Assembly: GCA_963513935.1 (NCBI GenBank)
Contig: OY740766.1
Coordinates: forward strand, 4,543,861-4,607,860
Source of the DNA: Aphrophora alni
Lineage: Eukaryota > Arthropoda > Insecta > Hemiptera > Aphrophoridae
DNA length: 64,000 bases
Direction: 5' to 3'
Positions 28,166 to 48,933 of this stretch are shown here, one piece after another. Positions within the stretch are counted from its first letter, which is position 1. Each line of letters begins with the position of its first letter. A program made the position numbers and the translations under genes. The notes beneath the pieces are model-generated. The model saw only the letters and a list, made by a program, of their open reading frames with translations, made no database searches and had not been told where the DNA came from.

Positions 28166-29029
28166 AGTTTGTATTTTATATCAGATTATTTCTTTTTTTT
28201 CTGAAAATTAGTATTTGTTTATGAGTATTAAAATCTAAATTCCAACAAATAATCTTTCATGTATTTTTTATGATCTGACAAAGGGTAGACATGAGCTTAC
28301 CAGTAAATATTTGTTTTGCACTGATTTTGCACTATCCTTACGAAATATTTATTTTATTGTGGCTAAAGCGATTCAAGCGATGTAAATTATTTTTTAACAT
28401 TTTCTTTAGTTTAATTATTTTCAAAGATCAAACAGTAAAGTTCTTTCTTTGATGTGACTGATAGAAAGAAAATTAATAAAAGTTTTACTGCAGTTGAACG
28501 GGCGTGTTAATTTCCTAATTCTTTACTCTCTGTAATATTTCTCAACTAATATTACACAAATAACATTTCAAGAAATAGTGAAATATTCATACTTTCTTAC
28601 TAACTATTTTATAGTTTAAATTTAAAATATATTATATCTAAAAGAATTCAAGGTATAATCTTGTAAATAAAATTTATATACCCGCTTCTTTTATTATTAA
28701 AAGAAAATGGAAATATGGTTTAAACCAGCCCCATACACTATTAGGGAATATATGTTAGAATTTGTAATCCTTTTCGAATTATTTTATTACATAAATTAAA
28801 AAAGTAAAGTAATGACTCTTATTACCCAAAAAAATAAGTGATGGTATAATTTTCAACATAAAGGCTTTACTTCTCAACCCAATCTTGTATACCTTCTGTA
28901 AGATTTGGATTACTAAAAAAAAATAATAATAAGAATAATAGTAAATAAAAACTATTAGTCTCGTATACTTTGATTTGAAAAAACATATACTTTTAATTCG
29001 AAATAGTAAAGAAATAACTGAAGGAGATT

Positions 29030-29785
29030 GTCAAACGTCTTAGGTGGAAACATAGGTGGAGAGTTGGGGGAGTGACTAATCAGAAACAAGCTAAACGAGT
29101 TTTAAAGAGGCCAAAAGAAAGAAAACCGAAAAAATTGGTGGAGAGATGAGGGAGTGACTAATCAGGAACAAGTTAGACGAGTTTTAGATAGGCCAATAGA
29201 AAGAAAACCGACTACATGGGTGGAGAGAAAGGGAAGTGACTAATCAGAAACAAATTAAACGAGTTTTAGATAGGCCAATAGATAGGAAACCGGAAACATA
29301 ATATATGTAGAGAGAAAGGAGAGTGACTAATCGTAAACAAGTTAAACGAGTTATAAATAGGCCAAAAAAAAAAGAATTCTGAAAACATGGGTGGAGAGAG
29401 GGGGAGTGAATAATCAGAAACAAGGTAGACGATTTTTAAATAGGTTAATAGAAAGAAAACCGAAAACATGGGTGGATAAAGGGGGAAGTTCTAATCAGGA
29501 AAAAGTTAAACGAGTTTTAGATAGGCCAATAGAAAGAAAACCGACTACATGGGTGGAGAGAAAGGGGAGTGACTAATCAGAAACAAGTTAAACGAGTTTT
29601 AGATAGGCCAATACAATAATTCTGAAAACATGGGTCTCCAGAAAGGGGAGTGACTAATCGTAAACAAGTTAAACGAGTTTTAGATAGGCCAATAGAAAGG
29701 AAACCGAAAACATGGGTGGAGATATTTGGGAGTGACTAATCAGAAACAAGTTAAACCAGTTTTAGATAGGCCAATAGAAAGTACT
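29030..29785 (+). repeat. Minisatellite, nine units of 81-87 bp
   Basis: The landmark AGTGACTAATCAGAAACAAG recurs at about 29074, 29152, 29235, 29320, 29406, 29488, 29568, 29650 and 29732. Five of the spacings are 81-82 bp (27 codons), so part of it stays open and translates as repeats of KRVLDRPIERKPTTWVER. No start, signal or flanking exon supports a gene. Confidence 0.85.
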
Positions 29786-30615
29786 TTCGGACATGCAAGT
29801 ACATACTTGACGAATATGACAAAAATATCTCTTCTTCTTACGTAAAACCATTTAGGTTTTAATTTGAAAGTTTCGAAATATTGTACATTTTATAACAGTA
29901 TAGACTACTGTAATTGTCCTCTTATAGCAATCAATGAACCGGATTTATATTCAACCGTCACGCTCGGGTCGGTTACGCTGAATCGGGTTTACTCGGCTCC
30001 ACTCGACATCAAGCCCGCTCGGGTTATTGACACAGTGAATCGTCTATACCCGGTTCCAGTCGTCATCAGCCACGTTTACTGTTAAAAATGGAAAATTAGT
30101 AATTTTCACTTCTATCGTGTGGTCATAAGAACACACAAATGTCTTTTTTAAAGAAATAAAAGTATTGTGGGTAGTTAAATAACTTGTCGGTGGACTAATA
30201 TTCCAAACATGTTAAAATCCAAGATAAGCCTTCAATTCCTTGTACGTTATAAATCTCTCTGGCGTCACGGTACTGTACTGAGTTATTAAAATAGAAATGA
30301 CGAATATCACTATCTTGATTCATCGTTTGACCGATAAAACATACGTTTAAAATCACATGTAACACTGGATTTTATAAATAACAATGAGTAATAAATACTG
30401 TTTTTGGCTACAAATATCTCAAAGCTTGTACGTGGTTCACAAAAAAAATTAGATTTTGACATATTTACACAAATGGAGGAGATATTAATAGCAAGTAAGG
30501 GTTGTAGTAGTTAGGTGTTTTATACATTCTTCTCCACTTTAAAGTGACATAACTTAAAACTGGATATGAAGAGAGAACTTTAGTAATTCTCATGCCACTG
30601 ATATTGAGAGAATGA

Positions 30616-30724
30616 CAAAGAAGAAGAAGAAGAAAAAGAAGAAGAAGAAGATGAAGAAGAAGAAGAAGAAGAAGAAGAAGAAGAAGAAGAAGAAGAAGAA
30701 GAAGAAGAAGAAGAAGAAGAAGAA
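30616..30724. repeat. (GAA)n microsatellite
   Basis: A nearly pure AAG/GAA triplet run with three interruptions. It creates an artefactual poly-leucine frame on the minus strand. Confidence 0.95.
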
Positions 30725-31823
30725 AATGGATTACTGGAGCAGCCTCCCAAAGCGTTAGGAGGGGAAGTGGGTACTCTTCTTTTGATGACGATCTATACAA
30801 TTCGTTTATACCTGGCAAACTTGTGTCTCCATCACATCCCTCTCTGTCTATTATAGAATCTGAAACAGGAACTGATCCTGTATGAATTTGTACAACCACA
30901 CTAATTAATACATACACAAGAAGACAAAAGTAGAAATTATTTGGATTTTCTGAAGAACAAAACTAAAATGACCACCAAATATCGTTGTTTCTTATTTCTG
31001 TCTAAATTGACAATTAATAATGATTCGAATTTACCCCTAACCACAATCACTAGAATCTTTAAAATAAAACACAATTATTTGATTAATTAATTGTTCTTTA
31101 TTTATTCTTTCCACTAAATGCCCTGATGTACATTTCTATAACATGGTTATCATCATCGGAGGGTCTTGCTTCTGAACTAAATCTAAACTTACATATCTAC
31201 TTGTGAAATAAAATAAACCTAAAACTATAATAACCTGAGTGCAAGCTAAAATCCCTCCCACTCAGATAAAAATAACAAATAACAGTAAGAAGACACTGTA
31301 GTAGATTTTTAAAATCTGCAAAATATGAGCTCCTCATTACCGCATTACCGAATAAACTTTGCTCAGAACATATAACGCTATTTCACTTTAACACTATTTC
31401 CTCAAACAGATGTCACTAGAAACACACAAAGTCGCCATCTAGTTGATACTAGTTAGTTATAGTTTAGTTATTGTAACATTTATAAATAATCACAATTTTA
31501 TTAACAAACAAGGATTTTAATTATCGTTATCAAATTCCATCTTTTAATAATACCAAATACTTTCGTTTATTTCTATTAATAAAAGCGATAATAAAAATAA
31601 ACATATCTGACACATTGTTTATCATATTATACTAAAGTATGTGTTATATGTAACAAATAAAATTCACTTTTTATAGCACTTCTCAGAGTATTTGACTAAA
31701 TTGTCCAATACGTGATTCATAACTATATTTGCCTTGTGATATCACAAGAACTATTGAACAAATTTATAGATCGTACTTGATATACGATAGCAAAGGTACA
31801 TAATCTTCAAGTATAGTAGAAGC

Positions 31824-32257
31824 CCAAGTTAAAGGTAAAGGGTTCAGGTAGACCTTGACAGCCCTAATCCTGTGTTGTCAAAACATTCGTATTGTTGTGA
31901 ACCCAAGCGCCTAACCACCCGGATGCCACTGGTCATTAGCGCCCATTCTATTAAATTCTTGGAAATAACAAGGTCCAATACAAATGCTATAAATTGAACT
32001 GCTGATCGAATATAATTAAGAGTCGGGTCATTTTTCTCATCTGGTTAGGACCTTTATTACAAAACTTGAATCATAGTTTTACGACGCTCCGTTGAATTGT
32101 TATGACAAAAGACTTGCCACTTACTTTAATGGATTCGGTGCTAATGACCGGTAGCATCCGGGTGGTTAGGCGCTTGGGTTCTCAACAATATGAATGTTTT
32201 GACAACACATGATTAGGGCTGTCCCGGTCTACCTGGACCCTTTACCTTTAACTTTGG
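31824..32257. mobile_element. Foldback element with about 130-bp inverted arms
   Basis: Arms about 31824-31960 and 32120-32257 are about 88-90% complementary, sharing TTAAAGGTAAAGGG, CAGCCCTAATC, TTGTCAAAACATTC and AAGCGCCTAACCACCCGGATG. The spacer is about 160 bp with no ORF, and no clear target-site duplication was found. Confidence 0.75.
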
Positions 32258-32356
32258 CCATTACTATATGCATACTATTCTTTCGAAGTACAAAACTATA
32301 ATAAAATATTGTTCACATACTGAAGATTTTTTTGTTGTTGAGATGATTTAAATTTC

Positions 32357-32651
32357 CTATAGCCCGTCTCAAGGTAAGTTGAGGCAGGGTACCTGGCTGG
32401 AGGGTTAGGGCGATGAATAGCTGGAGTGGCCCGGCCAGTAAATCCCAATAGTCACGCCTCACCGAATACTCCACTTAAGAGCGGAAATGTAATAAATAAT
32501 CATTATTTAAGAAAATACGCGATACTGTATTGTTAGTTATCATAATACAAACAATTGTGTGTTTGTCCCGTGCTAATCGGCCGACTTAAAGTATTGTAAC
32601 ATACTGTTTTGTTATATATTTTATTTATACTTACCTTGAGACAGGCTATAG
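32357..32651. mobile_element. 295-bp MITE-like element with 23-bp terminal inverted repeats
   Basis: CTATAGCCCGTCTCAAGGTA at 32357 is matched by its complement ending GACAGGCTATAG at 32651, with one mismatch over 23 bp. The interior is non-coding. Confidence 0.65.
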
Positions 32652-33277
32652 TAGGGGCCTACTGAAGTTTTACCTGAGTACAGTACACCTCCTCGTTTCA
32701 ATATGAATATATAGCTAATTTGCATCAAACAATCCTCGGTGAAAAAATAAGTTTACTTCAAGTCGTTACATTTTCGTAATGACCTCAACTTGTATGAAAT
32801 TTACAGTACCGTAACTATTTCCTTACTATTCCACCTTATAAAATCTGTTTTGACACTGTAGCCAACTTTTTAGAATAACTTAATCACGTCTAACTAAATT
32901 TTAAAGCATACAACAGTGTTTTGTTTTGTTTATACTTATGACCGACGGTACCTGATAGAATTCCATGTTTTATTCCAAAGTCTTTGTATAAGCCTCGTCA
33001 ATGCCGTAACTGGCGAAATCATGGTCGGCTAGACCAATAAATTGTTGAATTAAACTAGAGAATTTGTGTGTGTTTTATTTCTATAACAGTGTTTTGTATA
33101 GCCCATTTAAAAGCGTCAATTTAAAAATGTTTTTTTTGGAATTAATTACGATGTATTTTATTTGTGCATCTGAATAAATTGAGGTTTTGAGAGAAAGAAT
33201 TATTTAATTTTTTTATTGACATATTTTTATTGAAATACTGGATTATTACAATCTTAAGCTACTGCTCAAATAAGTAA

Positions 33278-33988
33278 TACAATATACAAGAAATCGAGAT
33301 ACATGAAGATAAAAAATATTGTTGTGCTGTTTTTCTTGATGCTGCACAGGCTTTTGACAGGGTGTGGCATGAAGGCATTGCTATTAAGCTTAGTGGATTA
33401 TTACCAGATAATTACTGTAGACCGTTAGAATCATATCTTGTGGGTCGACTGTTTTGCGTTGTTTTTGGGGACGCTAGATCAACCTTCTATCCCATATGGG
33501 CTGGAGTGCCTCAGGGCAGTGTTCTCGAACCAATTTTGTATTTGTTATACACAGCAGATATTCCTACCACTAATAATAATACAACTGTTGCCACGTTTGC
33601 GGACGACACAGCAATATTGATCAATGGTGAGACTCAAGCTCAGGCAACTGACCATCTTCAAAGTTGTCTTGACCGGGTAGCGGAATGGACTTGTGACTGG
33701 AAAATCAAACTCAATGAACAAAAATCAACACATGTTACATTTGCTTTGCGACACGTAGATAATAGGCAATGTGTTTATATAAATAACAAGCTAATACCGC
33801 AACATGATTCGGTCAAAAAAGTAGAAATGATTCACCTTAAAATACGTCAAATGTACTGGCTAATTGTCAGGAAATCGCAACTGGACCTTTATAATAAGCG
33901 ACTACTTTATTTAACAATAATCAGACCAATTTGGACATACGGAGTGGAACTTTGGGGATGTACAAAATATTTAAATAGCGATAAATAG
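33278..33988 (+). mobile_element. Jockey-type non-LTR retrotransposon reverse transcriptase fragment
   Basis: An open frame runs from after a stop near 33275 to TAA at 33988. It shows the RT blocks FLDAAQAFDRVWHEG (first catalytic Asp), GVPQGSVLEPILYLLYTADI, TFADDTAIL (catalytic Asp pair), WKIKLNEQKS and, at the end, IIRPIWTYGVELWG. Between SVKK and KIRQMYW the usual YLG...W..H block is missing in frame, which indicates an internal deletion. Both ends are truncated, with no endonuclease, no ORF1 and no poly(A) tail. PQGSVLEP has Glu where Gly is normal. Confidence 0.88.
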
Positions 33989-35443
33989 GCCTACATTTAC
34001 GGTGTAGCTAATTATTAAACTTATGATAAAGTGTAATAGAATAATAAACTTTAAATGTTATTTTTGACATTAAAATTTTAACAATAAAAATGGTAAAACA
34101 TCACTGCAGAAGCTTGGTCCTCCAACTCCAAAACCAAATAAAAACCAACCAAAATTAATATTCACCAAAAATTTCAGTTAGATCAATTAAAAGAACTAAG
34201 GACGACGGTTTTGAAAAAAAAAAAGAAGTTTTTATTTCAACAAGGGTCAAAACTTGTACCATAAACATTTCCACAACGTAAACAGTATTTGTTAACATCA
34301 TGGTATTAATGCATCAATACAACTCATTTTTTACAACTCACGAGCAAACTGTTTTTATACAATATTAACTTCAGAAGATTATACGATTAATTTTAAATCG
34401 TAATATAATTCTAAAGTTCATGGCTAATTGGAAACTCTTAGAAATGTTAAACAAGAGTGTAAGAAAAACCTTAGATTTAATTTAATAATAAATTTAAATC
34501 AGCTGTTTAAATAGTTAACACTGAGCTAAACTTTGTTATATACTGGATGACTCTGATAATTCTTTTGATATTAATTAATGCACTCCTTTCTGCTCATATG
34601 TTTCGAACAGAATTTTCAAAACATTGAGGAGATGCAAAGTGTCCACTTACCTAATTTCATTAAGTTTATTCTGTAACCATATTAGAGTGTTTCTGTGAAT
34701 AAGGGAAAGTTTTGGGCTATATATTTGTGTATTTATTAATACTATAATTTCAGTTGTGTATATTAAAATAAATTAGATTTTGTGGTTTTATTAAATTAGT
34801 CAGTTCTTTTTGTGTATACTAACCACTATGATATTATTAACGTTTCTCCATTTATTTAAATGGAAATTTGTTTGAACTTTTGAGGAATCTGTAGACTAGA
34901 ATTTGTTATTTAATTTATGGACAACGTATATTTTTTACATCCCCACAATAACTAGATAATTTGAAATGCTGGTTTAGAATTGTTTAACAAACGTAACGCT
35001 TTTAAAATTAAATATAATATACAGGTTATATTTTATACCACACGGGTGGTGTACGTCAATTTCGTCCATAATACCACCACGACTTCTGAAATGATTAGAA
35101 ACTTTTATTTCAAAGAAAGGGGATGAAATAGTTTTACATTTCACCATTAGAATCAGCACTGTCCTAACAATCAGTATTGATATTCCTTTTTGTATGTAGC
35201 TTTAAACTAATGACGCCAGATAGTAGCAGCATTCAGGAGAAGGTAATAAATCTTCACAAGTTAGTGGAGTCCAAGAGGTTTACTTCGCTCAGATAAAAAT
35301 AAAGTAGAATATGTTGTTATATTTGTTACCTTTTGGGTTCCATCATTCATCCTTTTTAAAATAAATTAAATATTATAAGTAATAAAAAAGTAATAATTAA
35401 ATTACCTTTGGTTTCCGTCAGGTGACTTCTTTTTATATACACT

Positions 35444-35475
35444 TACGCGTTTCGAAGCGTACGCTCCATCTTCAG
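35444..35475 (-). ncRNA. Hammerhead-ribozyme-like motif in Penelope 3' end
   Basis: On the minus strand: CTGAAGA (CUGANGA core), a T, a self-complementary stem II centred on GCGTACGC, GAAA, then CGCG and the TA cleavage step. The A-T pair closing CGCG makes the very short stem III typical of Penelope hammerheads, which act as dimers. Stem I is only about 3 bp (ACT/AGT). Confidence 0.55.
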
Positions 35476-36200
35476 AGTTCTATTATCTTTTTCACTCGAT
35501 TGTGGTCGTTATACATTAAAATAACACATAAAAAACACACGGACACTACATATAATATGTTTATAAATTAATGCATCGCTTATGATAACGCGACACTTGC
35601 GATGCGTATCACATCAATGTCCTAGGACAACTAACGTCTCGTATTTATTGTATGTTTATTTAAGAATACTTCTTGGACCTTAATTGCCGTGTCGTATATC
35701 TTGTTGGAAGAGAAGTTTAGTTGGTCGTTCAACAGGTTGTGTGAGTTATACTTAAATGATTTATATATCTCATATTCTTCAAGCGCGTCCATATATTTCC
35801 CCTTTCTGCATATATGTAGCGGTTCTAAGTTGGTTTCAAAATCTGTATAGGAGTGGTTTTCGTCAATGAGGTGTCTTGCAAAATTTGACTTATTGCTGTT
35901 AATATTCTTTTTTGGCAGATGTTCTTTAAACCTTTGGCGAAAAGCTCTTCCCGTTTGGCCTATATAGAACTTATCACATTGGTCACATTTCAGTCTATAA
36001 ACTCCCGTTTCTAGCTGCAGATGTTTGTCATGTTTATGACTGAGCAATTTCTTAATATTGTTGTGGGTTCGAAATGCCATAGTAAGATTGAGTTTTTTAA
36101 AAAAATTTTATAATATTGCTGGTGGTATATTTCCGTATTCACTTGCTATGAAGGTCTTCTTATCTTTATGTTCAAGTGGTCGTCTAATTTTCTTTTGTTT
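35444..36200 (-). mobile_element. Penelope-like element remnant: GIY-YIG endonuclease end plus hammerhead motif
   Basis: The minus-strand frame (36080 to 35631, extended upstream through one TAA near 36105) reads TFIASEYGNIPPAIL, stop, then NFFKKLNLTMAFRTHN, the RT-endonuclease linker of Penelope-like elements. The GIY-YIG domain follows: GVYRLKCDQCDKFYIGQTGR, FRQRFKEH and FARHLIDENH. The RT upstream is degraded beyond recognition. Downstream at 35475-35444 is a hammerhead-ribozyme-like core, as found in Penelope pseudo-LTRs, followed by A/C-rich DNA resembling 2250-2340. The element is non-autonomous. Confidence 0.85.
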
Positions 36201-36499
36201 TTTACTTAATAATTAATTTATCGATCATGTGACTTGTAAAACCATTGGTTAGGTTAGACTGTCATGTTCGGATTTTACCTAAAAAATACAAGTAGTTGTT
36301 TTTATGGGTCTGTATAGGAATGTTAAATTGTCTTGGCAGATTAAAGGGTTTTATTCAGTAGAATTAGTTTGTTTGAAACAGTTGATATCACTACTTTTTT
36401 GACGTCGTTTAGGCCCCAACAGTTCTCGTCAATGTGTAAGTATTAAAAGTTTCCACTTGCTTCGCTCATACAAGTGTCATGGCGTAGTGGGCTTCGATG

Positions 36500-39400
36500 C
36501 TCTACTGGCAAAGCTTATATTGCTGACTAGGTCCTGTTGGATCTAGTACTTATTCAAATAATGTTCTTGTACATATTGAGCCACAACACTCACTCCCATG
36601 ATAAAGTTAATGTGCCTATATTTATTGTGTGGACACCAACGTGTTTTTATACTTTGTATATACGAGTAAAAGAACAAATAAAAACTTCTTACTCTGTCAC
36701 AAATACTTAGTATAGAGGAAGTTACATATTTGGTGAAATATAGATATAGTGTCCAGTGAATAATATACGTTTTGGGTTAGTCAGATGTCAAATAAACCTT
36801 CTTGTCGTTATCTATGCAGTGCCAAACCTCGAAGTACGATTTTAATTATATTTGGTTGGTATTTTGGGTCATTTTATTTTATTTTTTTATAGATGACTCA
36901 AAATTTATCCATATGGGAAAACAATAACGAATTTCTCAATATTGGCTCTACCGATTTCAGCAAAATCTGAAGCTGGATTACCACTAGTGTACAAAATCAC
37001 AAGTAAAAAACGATTACGCTTTAATGATAATCGAGATAAACTTACAAATTGACCTTGAAATTGTTTTACGTTGAGGAGACGTAACGACACAAGAAAAAAG
37101 CTAGGTTAGGTTTTAATTAAATAAATAAAATTATTTTTCTAAATCGACGTCCTTTTCTCATTTCCCTTTTGACTCACAGGGAATTTTTCATTTCAATTTT
37201 GTTTTGAGGAACGGTAGAATGTCTAACGATATATTTTCTATTCACCAACATAGTAGTTTTACTTGTTTACCTGAGGATTGACATGCTTTACACCATTCTC
37301 TCAGGTATCGATTTCAGAATGTTGAACAAGGCTCAATAGTTAAATATTTGTTGATACTGAGATTGCATTCCAATAGATTTACAATATTTTGGTATAACAC
37401 TTTTATAAATATTGTGGCTTATAATGGTCAAATACATCCCGATTTAGGACTTTTTTTAAATTGTTACTTTCCCAAAAAATTGTCCAACTCTGTTATTATT
37501 AGGAAATTGGGAAAGTGGAAATTTAAAAAGTCTCAAATTTAACAAAAGAATAAATTTCCATAATAAAAATTGGGGGTTAAAATTTAAAAAATAAAACCCC
37601 TATATTTAATGAAACTTAACACTATTAAAATTGATTTCCATGTCATTTTAGAGCTTACAAAAATAAGAGGAGTTCCCTATTAAAACTTTTTGTACCCCCA
37701 ATGGTTCAAAAGTTCGCTATTGTAACATTTTTAGGTGGGAATCAATTTTTTGTAGGCCTATCAAACGTTTAATTTTCTGAACTTTAACGGCATGTAAACT
37801 ACCAAGAATAAAATATTCCTAAAATATTGTTTTACACCTGAAAAGACCATAAAATACATAGTGTTCCATAAAAAATTTCAAAGTTGGTCGTCATATTGGA
37901 AAATGGCGGCAAGTTTCAACATTTGACAAAACGGATTTTTAAACTTCATTGAAAAGAAAGGAAAGTCCCCCATTTAAAGTACTCTATCATATTTATATTC
38001 AAAAGTTAGCTATTGTAACATTTTACGTGAGGCACCTAGTACATAATAAATTTGTATGCTATTTTAAACTCAAATCTGCTTACGAAGCAAATACAATTTA
38101 AATTTAATTATGAAAGAACAATTACCAATTTAATACCCAATTATTAATCCACACTTAAAAATAACAAAGGGTTTTAAAGTTAAATAGCAAATCTCAAGGT
38201 TTAATATGTCAGTAATAAATGTAATTTGAATGTTATCGAAAAACGAAATTTATTGCAATATTTGATTTTATGCATAAAACTCCTATAAATTAGACACGAA
38301 ATGCCTTAATCCCACTTTCTAATATAGATTGGTCCACATCAGTGTTTTTAGGTAAGACGAATTTTTGTTTCAATTTAACATTTATGGGTAATATTCTATA
38401 GCCTGGTAAGTAAATTCTGTAGCCCGGTAAAGCAAATTCTATAGCCTGGTAAAACAAATTAAAATTTCGATATATTTTTCAGGACAATCCAATATTAAAC
38501 ATATATTTATGTCTCTAGTTTAACTAACTTTTGTGGATCGTTTATTAATATATTGTCAAATATGTAATATTTTTGTTTCTTCTTTAATTTTTTTCTTAAA
38601 CAGTATAATGAGTATTGTGTATATATGTGTGCAAATAGGTTTGGGTGTGTGTTTGTGTGAGTGGTATTTTCACTTTACAAGGTTTATAAAGTGGTCAAGT
38701 AATAACAATTTTTTTTTTATATTATTGTTATTTTAGTCCTAAAATGTGTTTTGGAAAGTTCAATATGGAAGTCATTTGTATTTAGTTGGATAATTAAAAA
38801 ATTATTATTATTTTGGTTTCAAGTTGTTTTGGAAAGTGTTTTAAGTATTAAAAAAAAGTTATCACCTCAGTGTAGTTTAACTTACCATTTAAGTCAAATT
38901 ATGTGATTTCTAAATATGTTTTTAAAAACAATTACTTTACATAAGTGGGACTTATGGGCTGATGGTTTTTCTTGAGCTAACTTTTGATCAAGACCAGGTT
39001 TTGATCTAGGGGTAGTATTATTTCAACGTAAAAATCATTAGAAAGATCAAGATGTGTTTTTAGTTTTGTTGAGACAATTTTTTATTTAATGTTGAAAGAA
39101 TTGTTTGTAATCAACTCATGTTTTGTAATGGATTCGTAAAGAAGGAACAATAAATTTCATATTATTTCTTCACATCTATATTAATATTATAAATAGACGA
39201 ATTTTGCGCGTTTGTATGAATCATCTTAAAACTATTAAATTGACTTCGAAAAATCCTTCACAGTTGGAAAGTTGATTTATTTCCATAAAACTATATTAGT
39301 TTAGTTTAAAGTAAATACTTCAAAACCATTGCACTCACCTGTAAAAGTTTAAAAACTAATTGTCACGTAAAATACTCGTTCTATAGCAGTTAATCGAAAT

Positions 39401-41100
39401 CCAAAAATGAACCACCATTCGGTTCATTGAAAAAATATTCATATATTTAAATAAGAGCATAAACTTGCTGCACTTGTGTCATTAATATGTCCTCGTCATT
39501 GATTAAAATATTGTTTTTAATGACGGATGATTATTTTTAGTTATTTTGTCATTTATTTCAATTGCAATTTTGCTCATGGGTTTGGGTTATTAATATACAC
39601 GCTTCACTAAAAGAAATCGGTATGGCCGAATGACATACCAAATTTTATTACAATCAGTTGACTACAAAGCACGCACTTACGACAGACAGATAAGATGAAA
39701 ACAAATATTATTCCAAAAACCAATGGCCGTCAAAACGGGTGTATATTCAAAAACAAGACAGATTTTTCTTAAATCCATAACTTGCTCTATATTTGAGAAA
39801 GTAAAAATAGGGATAGACTGGCAAATATTATGTGAAACACAATACGATAATTTTGTTCTAGAGATGAAAGGAGTGTTAATGAAATGTGATACGTAACAAT
39901 TGGGTGGGGGGGATTTTGTTTTCTGATCATTAATATATTTTTTTTAATGTCAAATTTGTTAATTGTTACTGAAACACTAAAAATATTATCAACAAATATT
40001 CACCGCCATGTTTTGAAAAAAAAATAAATTATTTAAATATTTTTTCCTAATAGAAATTAATGTTTTCAACTTTTTGTTGTTTTTAATTCTTGTTATTTGT
40101 ATTACATTTTAAAATTTGTTTTAATATTTGTATTATTTTAATATGTATACTTTTAGATATACTAATGTCAATAAAAATAAAATATTCGTGTTAATTTTAT
40201 TGCTTAACTAGAACTCTAAAGTTTGAAGATTTTTTACTAGATAAGTTTTTTATTTCTTACATAAACGTGGTATAGAGAAGGTATAAGATGGGTCAAACAG
40301 TCATGTCGAGTTATTGTGAGTTTATCTGTTGGTAGGTCCTTCTAGTAAAAAAAAGTAGTTTTGTAATTATTGTCGGTCTGTTTGTCATCAATTTCTGAAG
40401 TCTGTGAAAGTATCTACAGTATAACCGATTTTAATCAAATCATATTTTTGTCATATCTCGGAACTTTTTTTTCCATTTTATTCATAAGTCAATATTTGAG
40501 GGTAGCCGTCGTAACAAACTACAAAAATACATTTCATCAAAGTTTGTTCAAGTGTTAAAAAGCTTCAAACAAAAACAATGTCGTTATATTTCGACAATTC
40601 CCAGTTCGTCAGTTATTGGTAAACAGCAAAAACATCCGTTGTTAGAAAAGTTGTAATTGTTCAAAATCAGCTCAACCGATTTCATTAATTTTAGTAAAAT
40701 GTAAAAATCTAAAGACCTTAAGTTGTCTGTAAAATTGCAATATTTTGATGTTTCAGGGATAATTGACAAAGAAATTTTAATGAAGTTCAATCGTCGACGT
40801 TATGTTTGATAAAAACAAAACAAAAATACAATTTTGATCAACATGGTTCATTTTCACTCTGTGATTGACAAATACCCTACTGATATATTTGTTTATGATT
40901 AGCTTTGGATAATTTATATTTGGTTTTGGGTAAATCTTATTAAGGAAGTTTGTGCAGCTTTTATTGTTTGATGATGTTGTAGGAGAAAAACAAGGTACTG
41001 TATCAACAAGTTTTTATGTTAACTGTTAACAGAAAATTATAGTTTTATTTTGTCAAAAAAACTTTTAGCATTAACAACAATCTTACTCTTTATGATTTCA
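36500..41100. other. Upstream region of cathepsin B-like gene 1
   Basis: No supported gene. The 5' UTR exon and promoter of gene 1 should lie in or near this stretch, since a splice acceptor sits immediately before the start codon, but neither could be identified. TTCAAAAGTTxGCTATTGTAAC occurs twice (about 37700 and 37995), marking a diverged duplication. Confidence 0.45.
38392..38460. repeat. Three-copy tandem repeat, about 22-25 bp
   Basis: ATTCTATAGCCTGGTAA recurs three times with small changes. Confidence 0.7.
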
Positions 41101-41104
41101 GACA

Positions 41105-48868
<7,764 letters not shown>

Positions 48869-48927
48869 TTCCATTGTATGATTAGATGTTACAGGTTATG
48901 AACTTAGTATTTAATTAGCAAGATTGC

Positions 48928-48933
48928 AATAAA
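48928..48933 (+). promoter_or_regulatory. Polyadenylation signal of cathepsin B-like gene 1
   Basis: AATAAA lies 60 bases after the stop codon, followed by a second A/T-rich AATAAATA copy and a T-rich stretch around 48955. This is the normal distance for a short 3' UTR. Confidence 0.6.

Noticed and set aside
30465..30917. Poly-leucine open frame on the minus strand
   Set aside because: It is produced by the GAA microsatellite; only its non-repetitive first part is kept as a weak exon candidate.
36905..37090. Minus-strand frame as the missing Penelope reverse transcriptase
   Set aside because: The translation has none of the RT blocks; it resembles dispersed non-coding repeats seen elsewhere in the window.
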